From Prorocentrum cordatum (taxonomy: Eukaryota > Sar > Dinophyceae > Prorocentrales > Prorocentraceae), in assembly GCA_963575745.1 (NCBI GenBank), contig CAUYUJ010002718.1, forward strand, positions 1 to 64,000: a stretch of DNA of 64,000 nucleotides. Reading direction: 5' to 3'. Positions 53,704 to 63,235 of this stretch are shown piece by piece. The first letter of the stretch is position 1; the number at the start of each line of letters is the position of its first letter. The translations under genes and the position numbers were made by a program. A model generated the notes under the pieces. It worked only from the letters and a program-made list of their open reading frames with translations, did no database searches and was not told where the DNA came from.

Positions 53704-54990
53704 TCACGCAGTCAGCAGGTCGCGCATGATGCGCTGCACCATCTCCCCCGTCTTGACCCGCATGTCGTCGTCCTTGTGCCAGCAGTCACACTGGGCCGAG
53801 CGGACCTTGGTGGCAAGCAGCTTGGTTCCTGCCTTGGCGTTGGCGCTCCTGTGGATGAGGTCTTTGATGGAACACCACGCGCGGTCAATGATCTGCGCGC
53901 CGCTCTTGACCTTCAGGTGCTTGCCCGACGGGAGTACGTGCGTCTTCAGCTCGACGTACTTGGGGGGGATGAGCACCCTCTTGCAGCCGACGATCTTGTA
54001 CTTCTTCTGGTGAACAACGAGTCGCGAATGACCCCAAGAACACTTAATTTGTAAGAACGCGCCGAGCCAGCGTGAAAGATGGTACCGCGGTCCTTCAGCG
54101 AGCGCTCCGCATGGGGCGTCCACTCTACCTCGCGCGCGGCCCGAGGGCCAGGGGCACGCTTCTCCGCCATCTCAGGGCGCAGCCTCGTAAGGGTCAGCGC
54201 GCGCGGCCTACCGCGCTGCGAAATGCCCAACCGCTGCTCCACGTGACGGAGCGCTGCGGGTCTTCCAAAGGCTCGGGGCCGTCAGTCAAGTCCAGCTTGT
54301 CGAAAGTCGCCTCGTCGGCTTCCACGTCGGCCCATGCCTTCGGCCCACTGCATTCAATGGTCGGCCCCGCGTCCTCCGCGTACATCCTCCGAGCCTGCTC
54401 AACGCCAAATCCGCTCCACCGCTTTGTGGTTCACGTCGAAGAGAGGATGCGGGTGGTCGCGCGGGAGACCCCGTGAGCCTCGCCAGTAGGACCGCGGCCT
54501 GGCTCTGCAAGCTCTCGGACGTCGAGCGATCGCTGAGGATTGGGTTCTGGCGGGCAGGGGACACGTGCTTCTGGCAACCCTTCGCGTTGCAGCGGTGCAC
54601 GAAGCGATCGCCCTTGCGCGGGCGAGCTGCCAACTCATCGAGCTTGCCGCGCCCGCAGAAAGGACGAGCCGCCCCAATCCAATCGACGAGCAGCTTGTCC
54701 CCCAGCAAGATGTTCACGATCTCCACGTCAGACGCCGCCAGAAGTTCTGGGACTGTGCGCTTACGCCTTGCTTGCTCGCGGCGCAAGCCCCTGCCAGGCG
54801 TCGCGTTCTTCCCCCCGGCGTACGGCGCGTTCTTCCAGTCCTTGGTCTTGGTGGCAGATGGGCGCCTGAGCACCATCCGAAGCTTGCCCTTTTTTGGGGC
54901 GACGCTAGAACGTCCTCCGACAGCAGCGGCGGGGCGACGGTAGACGGCCACCCCTGGCCCCTGCTGCGATAGCACGGGCGAGGCTGCGCG
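53704..54990 (-). pseudogene. ISXO2/IS1595-like (Merlin-type) DDE transposase, broken
   Basis: Conserved stretches appear in family order on the minus strand but in alternating frames. They are the zinc-ribbon-like entry FVHRCNAKGCQKHVSP (about 54600); VNHKAVERIW (about 54420); WADVEADEATFDKL (about 54310), which holds the first catalytic Asp; LGISQRGRPRALTLTRLRP (about 54220); HAGSARSYKLSVLGVI (about 54040); KIVGCKRVLIPPKYVELK (about 53960); and SGAQIIDRAWCSIKDLIHR (about 53880), followed by VRSAQCDCWHKDDD. Frame changes fall near 54455, 54405, 54240 and 54010. In the HAGSARSY segment the residue expected to be the second catalytic Asp (HTD-type) is Gly. It therefore looks dead twice over. 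The true start is unclear; the open frame begins with a GTG at 54975. Confidence 0.75.
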
Positions 54991-55586
54991 CGAGAGGCGC
55001 GGGCACCTGCGGCTCTGGCTGCCGACTCGGCCTAGAAACGGCTGCGGCGATGGCGAAAATGCGCGCGACGACCTTGAGCATCGAGTCTAAACGACAAGAA
55101 GACATAACAATGCGCGGCGATGGTGTCGATATCGCGGCAATGATGCAATCCCCGTGGAACCCCGCGTCGGAGCCCTCTGGGCCATGGTTGGCTAGCGGTG
55201 GGCCGCAGAGGCAAGGGCGCATGGGCGCCCGCGCGCGCGATGCCCATTCTTGCAACGTGCGCAGCATGCATAAACATTTCCAACGCACGCATGCATCTCC
55301 ACCAACGGTCTGGACGCCCCCCCAAAAAAAAAAACAGTAGCATGCCTTTCCGAGCGAACAGCGAACTCTGCCACCAAGCGCAGCTAGACTCATCTGCTAC
55401 GCCTGGCCCCCCCCCCGCGGCGGCGACCTCGCTCAGTCCGCGTCCGAGTCGATCGCCGCGACGCCGGTTGAGGGCTCAGAAGCAAGGCGGCCGAATGGAG
55501 GCGTGCGAAGGGATCGCCCATTATAAGTTGCCAGAAGGGGCAGCCGCGCTCGCCACCCAACGGGGCGCAACGCGCGCACCCTCCGG
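54991..55586. other. No gene identified
   Basis: Sequence between two broken minus-strand genes. A poly-A run lies at 55323 and a C run at 55408. Confidence 0.35.
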
Positions 55587-57825
55587 TCAACAAGCGCGCG
55601 ATCCCTTTGACGCCTCGCCTCGCGAACGCCGCCCGACTTCTGCGCCCCCCGAGTCTGGGAATAGCCCCTGCCTCGTCGCCTTGTCCACGGGCGTCGCCGA
55701 GAACGCCTTCTGCTCGGCGGCCTTCTCGGTCGAGCCCGCCGCCCTGCAGGTGCCCTCGGGGCCCCGCTTGATCGGCGCGCGAAGCGCCCGCTCCTGCTCG
55801 ACACTGCGCCCCTCCTTTTTGGCAAGCACGAGCTTCGTCAGAGCGTCGGACCCACCATTGGCCGCGCCTTTCTTCGAACATTTGAACTCCATGAGCGAGA
55901 TGGCGCCTTCCTAGTGGAACCCCCAGAGCCGCTCGATCTCCTGTGCAGGGGCCCCGCGCGGCGGCTCTTCCTCGCCCTCGTTGCCCTCGCGGTCGCTCCC
56001 GAGGCGGTCGCGCAAGAAGCCGTCCGCGAAAAGGTCGGGGGGCGCCGCGCGGGGCACGTGGGTGCCAGGCTTCGCCCGCGTGGCTGGGGGGCCCCCCATC
56101 TAGCGCGGCTGGGGCGTCGGGGCCGCGGGCACGCCGCCCTCTGGCGCGGCTGGGGCCGGCATCGGAGCCGCGAGCAAGCCGCCCCCTGGCGCGGCTGGGG
56201 CTGGCATCGGGGCCGCGGGCAAGCCGCCCCCTGGCGCGGCTGCTGCGCTGCCCCAGATGTCCCCCGAGCTCAGCTTGCCGAACGGCTGGGGCTCGGCGGC
56301 CGCGGAAACGCCCTCGACGCCCGAGTCGTCGTCGGGCCCCTGCGGGACTTCGCCGCCACCCATGAGCTGTGCCAGCCAGTTCTGATCCCACAGCACGTCC
56401 TGGTCGCAATCGGTCCCGAACTGGCGGTGGCCCTCTTTCCACAAGCCAATGCGGCGCCTGCCGCCCATGTTGATGAAATTCGACTCGTCCAAGACAAAGA
56501 ACGGAACGGGCTCAGTGCCCTCGGAGGCGAGGCGGTGGAGGACGCAAACATTGCCGTCGGTGTGCGCGAGGTTGAGGGTCACGTGCGAGCGCTTCAGATA
56601 CGCCATGAGGTTGGCCAGAGCCGCCCCTGGGGGAAGGTCGCCGACGCGGCGCCCAGGAAGTCCTTGTGGGAGATCGTCGGGAAGCTGCCGCTGGTCGGGC
56701 GGGGCGTGGCTGAGTTGAACGCGTTCCCCATGATCGAGCGAGGCTGCCCCTGCGCGCATTTTGCGGCCCCCCAGCGGGCCCAGATCATCGACGCGCCATC
56801 CCCGACGTCCGTGAAGGACTTGATCGCCCGAGCGCGCTGCTCGTTCAGCGCCCCGTCGTCGCGCGCCCAGGCGCAGCTCTTCCCCCCTGGCTGGCCGCGC
56901 AAGAAGTCGAACTCCGCCGTGCTCTTCACCATGGCCGCGCGCTCGCCGCCGATCTTGCGCGCCCGCCGCCTGGCGAAGGCCAGGGCGACTGCGCGACCCG
57001 CGAAAAAACATGCCGATCCCAGGCTTGCCAATCAGCATGAGAGCAGCTCGCCCATCGTCTTGACCGTGCGTTCGAGGAAGCCGACCAGGAAGGAGCGCTT
57101 GATGCTGCGCAGTGTGGCGGGGCAGACAATATGCTCTCGGCACAGCGCCGCCTCGTTTGCGATGCCCCTCGTGATCTCTTTCGCAGGCGACTCTCCCATC
57201 CGAACATGATGCTGTTCTCATTGTTCAGCTCCTTGATGACCCACCAAAAGTGACCCTTATTCTGGATTAGACGGGCATGCTCCTAGATGCAATCGAACCC
57301 GTGGTCGACTTTCGACTCATCCATGAGTTCTTTCTGCTTGTTGGGGTCGCGGTGGTCGAACGTGAAATGCCTGATCTTCAAGCCGGGGAGGTGCACGAGC
57401 AGGTGCTACAGCGCCTTCGTTCCTGATTTCTCATGGATGACCCGCGCGATCTTATGCGCCTGACCAACGCGCGTGCTCGAGGGGCTGTGAATGTTGATAT
57501 TGTGCTTCACGACGTAGTGCTTGGCGGTGCACTTCCCGCCGTCGCCCCTCGGCACCGCGAACCGCTGCGTGGTGCAATCGTTCGGGGGCCCCTCATTCAA
57601 GCAGAAAAGAAAGGGCAGGTCCTTGAATATCTTGCGACGGAGGTGCTCCAAGATAGCGTCTCAGTCGATGTCTTCGCGGTGGCCGGACGCGATGTCCACG
57701 AAGTGCGCGACCTTCTCCGTTGGGCCGTCCGCCTCGGTGTCAACAAGTGTAAACGGGAGATCCCCGGCAGGGTTTGTGGCGCCCGTCTCGCCCTCTGAGG
57801 AGATGGGGAAAATCAGCCTGCGCAT
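55587..57825 (-). pseudogene. P-loop ATPase-like gene with many stops and frameshifts
   Basis: Long minus-strand coding-like sequence from an ATG at 57825 (MRRLIFPISSEGETG) to a TGA at 55587. Segments in order: DAILEHLRRKIFKDLPFLFC; KHYVVKHNINIHSPS; HFTFDHRDPNKQKELMDESK; GHFWWVIKELNNENSIMFGW; EITRGIANEAALCREHIVC; LMLIGKPGIG (Walker A-like, followed by Met where Lys is expected); CAWARDDGALNEQ (Walker B-like); QPRSIMGNAFN (sensor or motif C-like); LKRSHVTLNLAHTDGNVCVL; FFVLDESNFINMGG; a Pro/Ala/Gly-rich stretch near 56120-56260; MEFKCSKKGAANGGS near the end. The order of motifs recalls superfamily 3 helicases of Rep type, but this is tentative. Frame changes lie near 57193, 57045, 57005 and 56625. 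In-frame stops: TGA 57661, TAG 57406, TAG 57283, TAG 56100, TAG 55911. Confidence 0.4.
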
Positions 57826-58088
57826 GGCGAGGTTCTTCGCGACCGTGGCCGCCGCGATCGTCGCAGCGACGCGCGGCGCCGCAGGGGGGGGGGGGGCGCG
57901 CGGGGGCGCAGCGAGCCAGGCGGCGCCGGGGCGGCTCGTCCCTTGAGCCGCAACTCGAGCAAGCCGCAGAAGATGAGAACGTGGCGTTGTTACCACGAGT
58001 ATGATTAATACATGTTGTCGCGGGGCACCCCCTAGCCCTATGGCTAAGAAGATGAGCCCGAACATCGGCTGAGCCCAAACAGCTACGA
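57826..58088. other. GC-rich gap, possibly the 5' part of the P-loop gene
   Basis: The minus frame stays open upstream of 57825 (AATIAAATVAKNLA) but runs into a G homopolymer at 57886 and Pro/Ala-rich translation. Confidence 0.35.
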
Positions 58089-58904
58089 TTACGAAGCTGT
58101 CGAGAAGGACATCGGCAGCGCAGCTGGTTCGTTTCCTCCTCCGTCGCTCGGCGCTCTGTCCCGCTGCGCCTGGCCTGCTCTCCCCCCCCTTCTCTCGCTC
58201 TCGCTCGCTGTGTTTTTCCGTAGCCCCCTTCCGTCGCGCGGCGCTCTGCCCCGCTGCGCCTGCTCTGCCCCCCCCCCTATCGTTCTCTCGCTTTCGCTCG
58301 CTGCGTTTTGCCGCGGCTCCAGCGGCCGGAGCGGGGCTGCTCGGCGAGGCTGCGCGCGGCGCGCGTCAGCCCCAGTCGTTCGCGCGACCGCGGGGCGGGC
58401 CGCGCTGCGCCGAGAGCCTCGCTCGGCCGCCCGAGGGGGCAGGCGGCGCTTCGTGCGCGCCTGGAGGGTCCGCCACCAGCTCTCCCAGGGAGCGGTGGCG
58501 TTCTCGAGCGCCTCCTCAGCCTCCTCGGTCTTCTTCTCAGCCTTTTCGGCATTCTTCTTGGCCTTCTGCAGCTCCTTATCCGCCTTCTCCGAGGAGCCCC
58601 GCGTCTCGCGCAGCTCCGCCCGCGCGCTCTTGAGAGCGGCCGTTTTCTCCGTGAGTTGCTCCGCCTCTGCCGCGGCGGCCTTGTGGTTCGCGGCGTACTT
58701 CTCCCTGTAGTGGTGGTTCGAACGGCGGGAACGCACGTCCAGCGCGCTCTCAAGGGACCTGCGAGCTGCTGCGCGCGCCTCCCTCAGCAATTTGGCCACT
58801 GCTGGCTTGTCGCTCAAGTCCTGCTCTCTCGTCGCGGCCCTGTGCGCCTTGTTGTTGAGCAGCTTCTTCCCGCGAGCCGGGGCCCGTCTCTTTGGGTTCC
58901 CCAT
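58089..58904 (-). CDS. Coiled-coil protein of unknown function
   Basis: Open frame of 271 codons from an ATG at 58904 (MGNPKRRAPARGKKLLNNKA) to a TAA at 58089; an upstream in-frame GTG is not needed. Residues 1-60 are basic. Residues 76-136 form an Ala/Lys/Glu heptad-rich coiled coil (KADKELQKAKKNAEKAEKKT). WESWWRTLQ follows at 140-148. The tail has two copies of an ASESER..QAQR-RAP-DG repeat, corresponding to a direct repeat in the DNA, so the far C-terminus may be unreliable. A degraded spliced-leader fossil ends 55 nt before the ATG, a spacing like that of the PLAC8 genes. No family recognised; a nucleic-acid-binding or scaffold role would be a guess. Confidence 0.5.
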   Translation of the reverse strand: MGNPKRRAPARGKKLLNNKAHRAATREQDLSDKPAVAKLLREARAAARRSLESALDVRSRRSNHHYREKYAANHKAAAAEAEQLTEKTAALKSARAELRETRGSSEKADKELQKAKKNAEKAEKKTEEAEEALENATAPWESWWRTLQARTKRRLPPRAAERGSRRSAARPAVARTTGADARRAQPRRAAPLRPLEPRQNAASESERTIGGGAEQAQRGRAPRDGRGLRKNTASESERRGGRAGQAQRDRAPSDGGGNEPAALPMSFSTAS

Positions 58905-58959
58905 GGCGGCGCGAAGCACGGGGCGCGGAACCAGTTAAACCTCGAGGAACCACTTACAC

Positions 58960-58980
58960 CTCGAGCCGAAACAGGTACGG
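58960..58980 (-). promoter_or_regulatory. Probable degraded spliced-leader fossil
   Basis: The minus strand matches the canonical leader at 16 of 21 positions (CCGTA-C--TTT-GGCTC-AG). It ends in AG and lies 55 nt upstream of the coiled-coil gene's ATG. Confidence 0.5.
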
Positions 58981-59221
58981 AGGAGGGGAGGGGAGCAATG
59001 CGCAGGATAAGCGGGATCACCTAGGAACGGGCCCCGTTCGTTTGCGAATCATGTTACTGCGGTGCTCTCCAGGGCATCAAAAATATCCCGGCAAAGCAAC
59101 CTAACAGCGAAGCGTATCAACATATATGGAAGCTTTCCCCTCCAGATTCAGGTGAGAATCCAGTTGTAGAATTCTGCTGTTCTCGCAGTCGCAGTCGCAA
59201 TGACAGTCGCAGTGGCAACGG
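58981..59221. other. No gene identified
   Basis: AT-richer unique sequence with short GTCGCAGT repeats near 59185-59215. Confidence 0.35.
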
Positions 59222-59390
59222 CCTTAGGATCAAATGGAATCCTAAGGATTCCTAGGGATTCCTAAGGCATCCTTAGGCATCCATAGGAATCCTTAGGAAA
59301 CCGTAGGGATCCTTAGGAATTTTGATTCCTGAGGATTCCTAGGGATCCCCAAGGATTCCTATGGAATCCCAAGGATTCCGAAATATTCGC
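59222..59390. repeat. CCTAAGGATTCCT-type palindromic repeat
   Basis: AGGAATCCTTAGG / CCTAAGGATTCCT words in both orientations, about fifteen degenerate units. The word GGATCCCTAAGGATCCC recurs at 60975. Confidence 0.75.
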
Positions 59391-60635
59391 CTGCCTCGGC
59401 CTCAGCCTCAGCCTGCCTCAGCCTCAGCCTCAGTCTCAGCCTCAGCCTGCCCCAGCTTGCCTCGGCCTCAGCCTCAGCCTGCCTCGGCCTCAGCCCTCAG
59501 GATCAGCCTGCCGCAGCCTCAGCCTGCATAAGCCTCAGCCTCAGCCCGCCTCAGCCTCAGCCTGCCCCAGCCGCAGCTTGCCTCAGCCTCAGCTTCAGCC
59601 TCAGCCTCAGCCTGCCCCGGCTTGCCTCAGCCTCAGCCTAAGCCTGCCTCAGCCCCAGCCTGCCTCAGCCTCAGCCTGCCTCAGCCTCAGCCTCAGCCTC
59701 AGCCTCAGCCTCAGCCTCAGCCTCAGCCTCAGCCTCAGCCTCAGCCTCAGCCCTCAGCCTCAGCCTCAGCCTGCCTCCTCAGCCTCACAGCCTCAGCCTC
59801 AGCCTGCCTCAGCCTCAGCCTCCTCAGCCTCAGCCTCAGCCTCAGCCTGCCTCATCAGCCTCAGCCTCAGCCTGCCTCGGCCTCAGCCTCAGCCTCAGCC
59901 TGCCTCAGCCTCAGCCTCTCAGCCTCAGCCTGCATCAGCCTCTGCCTCAGCCTTAGCCTGCCTCAGCCTCAGTCTCAGCCTGCCTCGCCTCAGCCTGCAG
60001 CCTGCCTCGGCCTCAGCCTCAGCCTGCCTCAGCCTCAGCCTGCCTCAGCCTCAGCCTGCCTCTCAGCCTCAGCCTGCCTCAGCATCAGCCTCAGCCTCAG
60101 CCTCAGCCTGCCTCGGCTTGCCTCGGCCTCAGCCTCAGCCTGCCTCGGCCTCCGCCTCCGCCTCAGCCTGCCTCAGCCTCAGCCTCAGCCTGCCTCAGCC
60201 TGCATCAGCCTCAGCCTCAGCCTCGGCCTGTCTCAGCCGCAGCTGGCCTCAGTCTCAGCCACAGCCTCAGCCTAAGCCTGCCTCAGCTTCAGCCTCAATC
60301 TCAGCCTGCCTCGGCTTGCCTCAGCCTCAGCCTCAGCCGGCCTCGGCCTCGGCCTCAGCCTCAGCCTGCCTCAGCCTCAGCGTCAGCCTCTTAGCCTCAC
60401 CTGCATCTGCCTCAGCCTCAGCCTCAGCCTGCCTCAGCCTCAGTCTCAGCCTGCCTCAGCCTCAGCCTGCCTCAGCCTCAGCCTCAGCCTGCCTCGGCCT
60501 CAGCCTGCGTCAGCCTCAGCCTCGGCCTGCCTCAGCCTCAACCTGCCTCAGCCTCAACCTCAGCCTGCCTCGGCCTGCCTCAGCCTCAGCCTCAGCCTGC
60601 CTCGGCCTCAGCCTGCCTCGGCTTCAGCCTGCTTC
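59391..60635. repeat. (CAGCCT)n hexanucleotide satellite with CAGCCTGC variants
   Basis: About 1.24 kb of CAGCCT units broken every few repeats by TGCCTCAG or TCGGCC. Open in several frames (Ser-Leu or Gln-Pro/Ala repeats); not called as a gene. Confidence 0.95.
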
Positions 60636-60639
60636 AGCT

Positions 60640-60985
60640 CGGGCATTCAAAATATGGCACAGGACTTGTGTTCTGGGAGCACGAAGATCACGATTTGGCC
60701 CACAATTGGTTCGGGGCAATCAAAATATGGTACAGGAGCGGTGTTCCGGGAACACGAAAAACACGAAGTGGCTTACACTTGGCTCTGGGCATTCAAAATG
60801 CGGCCTGGGAGTGGTGTTCTGGGAACACGAAGATCACGAAGTGGCCTACAGTTGGCTCCGGACATTCAGAATGTTGCCTGGGAGTGGTGTTCTGGGAACA
60901 CGAAGAACACGAAGTGGCCTACACTTGGCTCCGGGCATTCAAAATGTGTGGCCTGGGAATGGTGTTCTGGGAATGGATCCCTAAG
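60640..60985. repeat. Tandem repeat, 73-bp period, five copies
   Basis: ATTCAAAATATGGC recurs at 60645, 60718, 60791, 60865 and 60938, with GTGTTCTGGGAACACGAAGA between. Confidence 0.85.
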
Positions 60986-60993
60986 GATCCCAA

Positions 60994-61436
60994 AAATCCC
61001 ACCAGCCCTTTAGGGCGTCGGTGGTTTAACGAGTTTCCTCTTCCACCCCTCCTTCTTCCCCTTCGGGGAGGGGTTTACCCCTCCCCCTACCCCCTCCCCA
61101 CTGACCTGGACACGGGCGGCCGCGGGTAGTTAGAGCGTTCAATAACGACCCCTGGGAGGGTTAAAATCCGACACCCCTCACGAGGATCGTGGCTCCTGAG
61201 GGGGGGGCTGAAATCCCACCAGCCCTTTGGGCGTGAGTGGTTTAGCGAGCTCTCTCTGTTCTCAACCCCTCTAACCCCCTATCTTCCCCTTCGGGGAGGG
61301 GTTTACCCCTCCCCCTACCCCCTCCCCTGGACCTGGAGAGGGCGGGCCGAGTGGGATCAAGGGGGTCTTTTTCAACTCCTGGGAGGGCCAAAAAACGACG
61401 ACCCTCACGAGGATTCTGGTCTCGAGGGGGGGGGTA
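60994..61436. repeat. Tandem duplication, 217-bp unit
   Basis: AAATCCCACCAGCCCTTTRG begins at 60994 and 61211. Both units hold TTCCCCTTCGGGGAGGGGTT and CCTCACGAGGAT hairpins and end in a G run. Confidence 0.85.
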
Positions 61437-61624
61437 GTTTGGCGCCTCCATTCGTCTTTGAAGCGACAAACATTGATTTTACTACGGTGTTGGCCTCATT
61501 TTGGCCTTCTGAAGGGGGCCGCGCTCATCCTCCTTCATAGCAGAATTATTGATTTTACGAAAGTTTTGGCGTCATTATCTCTTTCTCAGGGGGCAGCGCT
61601 CATTTCTGCTTCTGAAGACGTCGT
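61437..61624. other. Unique sequence with a diverged duplication, no gene
   Basis: GATTTTACTACGGTGTTGGC and GATTTTACGAAAGTTTTGGC are about 77 bp apart, each followed by TCATT and a GGGGGC-GCGCTCAT segment. Confidence 0.5.
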
Positions 61625-61865
61625 CAGAGGCCCCAAGATGGCCCCAAGAGGCCCCCAGGAGGCTCCCTAGAGGCCTCCAAGAGGCCCCCAAGAGGCACCC
61701 AAGAGGCCCCAAGAGGTCACCAAGAGGCTCCCAAGAGGCCCCCATGAGGCCCCAAGAAGCTCCAAGAGGCTCCCAAGAGGCCCCCAAGAGGCCCCCCAGA
61801 GACGCCCAAGAGGCCCCAAGAGGCCCCGAGAGGCTCCAAGAGGTTCCCAAGAGGCCCCACGAGGA
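61625..61865. repeat. CCAAGAGGCCCC minisatellite
   Basis: About twenty units of the 10-12 bp repeat that fills the PLAC8 spacers. Confidence 0.85.
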
Positions 61866-62735
61866 GCCCGAACGACTCACACCAGGACGTGGGGCCCCAA
61901 CGACTCACACCACGAAGAGCCCGAACGACTCACACCACAAGGAAGGGCCCGAACGACTCACACCAGGACGAGGCGCCCGAACTACTCACACCACGAGGAG
62001 CCCGAACGACTCACACCACGACGCGGGCCCCCAACGACTCACACCACGGGAAGCCCGAACGAGTTACACCAGGAGGAGGGGCCCGACCGACTCACACACA
62101 AGGAGGGGACTCATACCACGAGGAGCCCGAACGACTCACACATAATGAGGGACCCGAAGGAGTCACACAAGGAAGGACGAGGGGCCCCAACGACTCACAC
62201 CACGAAGAGCCGGAACGACTCACATATCTGCAACGCACACAGACGCGAACTCTCGCATTATCTCTGGGGGCCCTCCCGTGGCACTGCAAACCTGCACGTT
62301 TAGGGGAGGCCTTCTTCCTGCTTTGTTTTATTCTTTTCCCTTCTTTGATGGGCAAGGGCGGGAGCACTTCAGCCAGCACGTTGCGTAACGCACGACGCGC
62401 CTACTGCGCACGAGCGCGCTAGAGGAACATCGGAGGTTCGTCTTCCAGGCCTGGCGAGGGCCCCGAACGACTCACACCACGACGCGGGCCCCGAACGACT
62501 CACACCACGAGGAGCCCGAACGAGTTACACCAGGAGGAGGGGCCCGAACGACTCACACCAAGATGAGGGGCCCGAACAACTCACACCACGAGAAGCCCGA
62601 ACGACTCACACCAGGACGAAGAACCCGAACGACTCACACCACGAAGAGCCCGAACGACTCACACCAGGAAGAAGGGCCCGAACGACTCACACCAGGACGA
62701 GAAACCCCAAACGACTCAAATCACGAGGAGCGTTT
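61866..62735. repeat. GAACGACTCACACCA minisatellite, about 27-bp period, two blocks
   Basis: Units close to GAGCCCGAACGACTCACACC + ACGAG at 61866-62235 and 62455-62735, split by 220 bp of unique sequence. Confidence 0.85.
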
Positions 62736-62964
62736 TCTCTCCCTCCTCATCCGCCTCGTCCTTCTCCCGCTCCCCCCACAAGGAGGATGTACAAGGAGGC
62801 GGGAAGAAAGAGGAACAGGGGAGATATGCGGGGCCAAACGGACACACGCCTGAAAAACACGACGGTCGGCATGCTTCGCAAGAGTTGTTGCTGTGAGATG
62901 GGCTGGTGGGGATACGCGAAGCGTAAAGAATTGAGGAACCCCATTTTTTTTTGATCGATTTCCT
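62736..62964. other. No gene identified
   Basis: Contains GGCTGGTGGGGATACGCG at 62900, repeated at 63448 and in shortened form near 63275. Confidence 0.4.
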
Positions 62965-63235
62965 CCACGATGGCCGCAAGAGGCCCCCAGGATGCCCCAA
63001 GAGGCCGCAGGATGGCCCCAAGATGGCCCCAAGAGGCCCCCCAAGAGGCCCCCAGGAGGCCCCCAAGAGACCCCCAAGAGGCCCCAAGAGACCCCCCAGA
63101 GGCACCCAAGGTGCTCCCAGAGGCCCCAAGATGGCCCCAAGAGGCCCCAAGAGGCCCCCAGGAGGCCCCAAAGAGGATTCCGAACGGCCCACAGAGGCCC
63201 CCCCGAGGCACCCAAGACGCCGAAAAGCCCCTCAG
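62965..63235. repeat. CCAAGAGGCCCC minisatellite
   Basis: About twenty-five degenerate units, again the spacer-type repeat. Confidence 0.85.

Noticed and set aside
57943-57966. Possible leader fossil upstream of the P-loop gene
   Set aside because: GGCTCAAG matches, but the rest is near random (about 11 of 21).
59578-60984. 468-codon open frame over the CAGCCT satellite
   Set aside because: Ser/Leu/Gln/Pro repeats from a hexanucleotide array, running into the 73-bp repeats; no protein features.
61866-62735. CRISPR-like regularly spaced repeats
   Set aside because: Units are contiguous with degenerate linkers of 8-15 bp, without spacers of constant length or cas genes; a eukaryotic minisatellite fits better.
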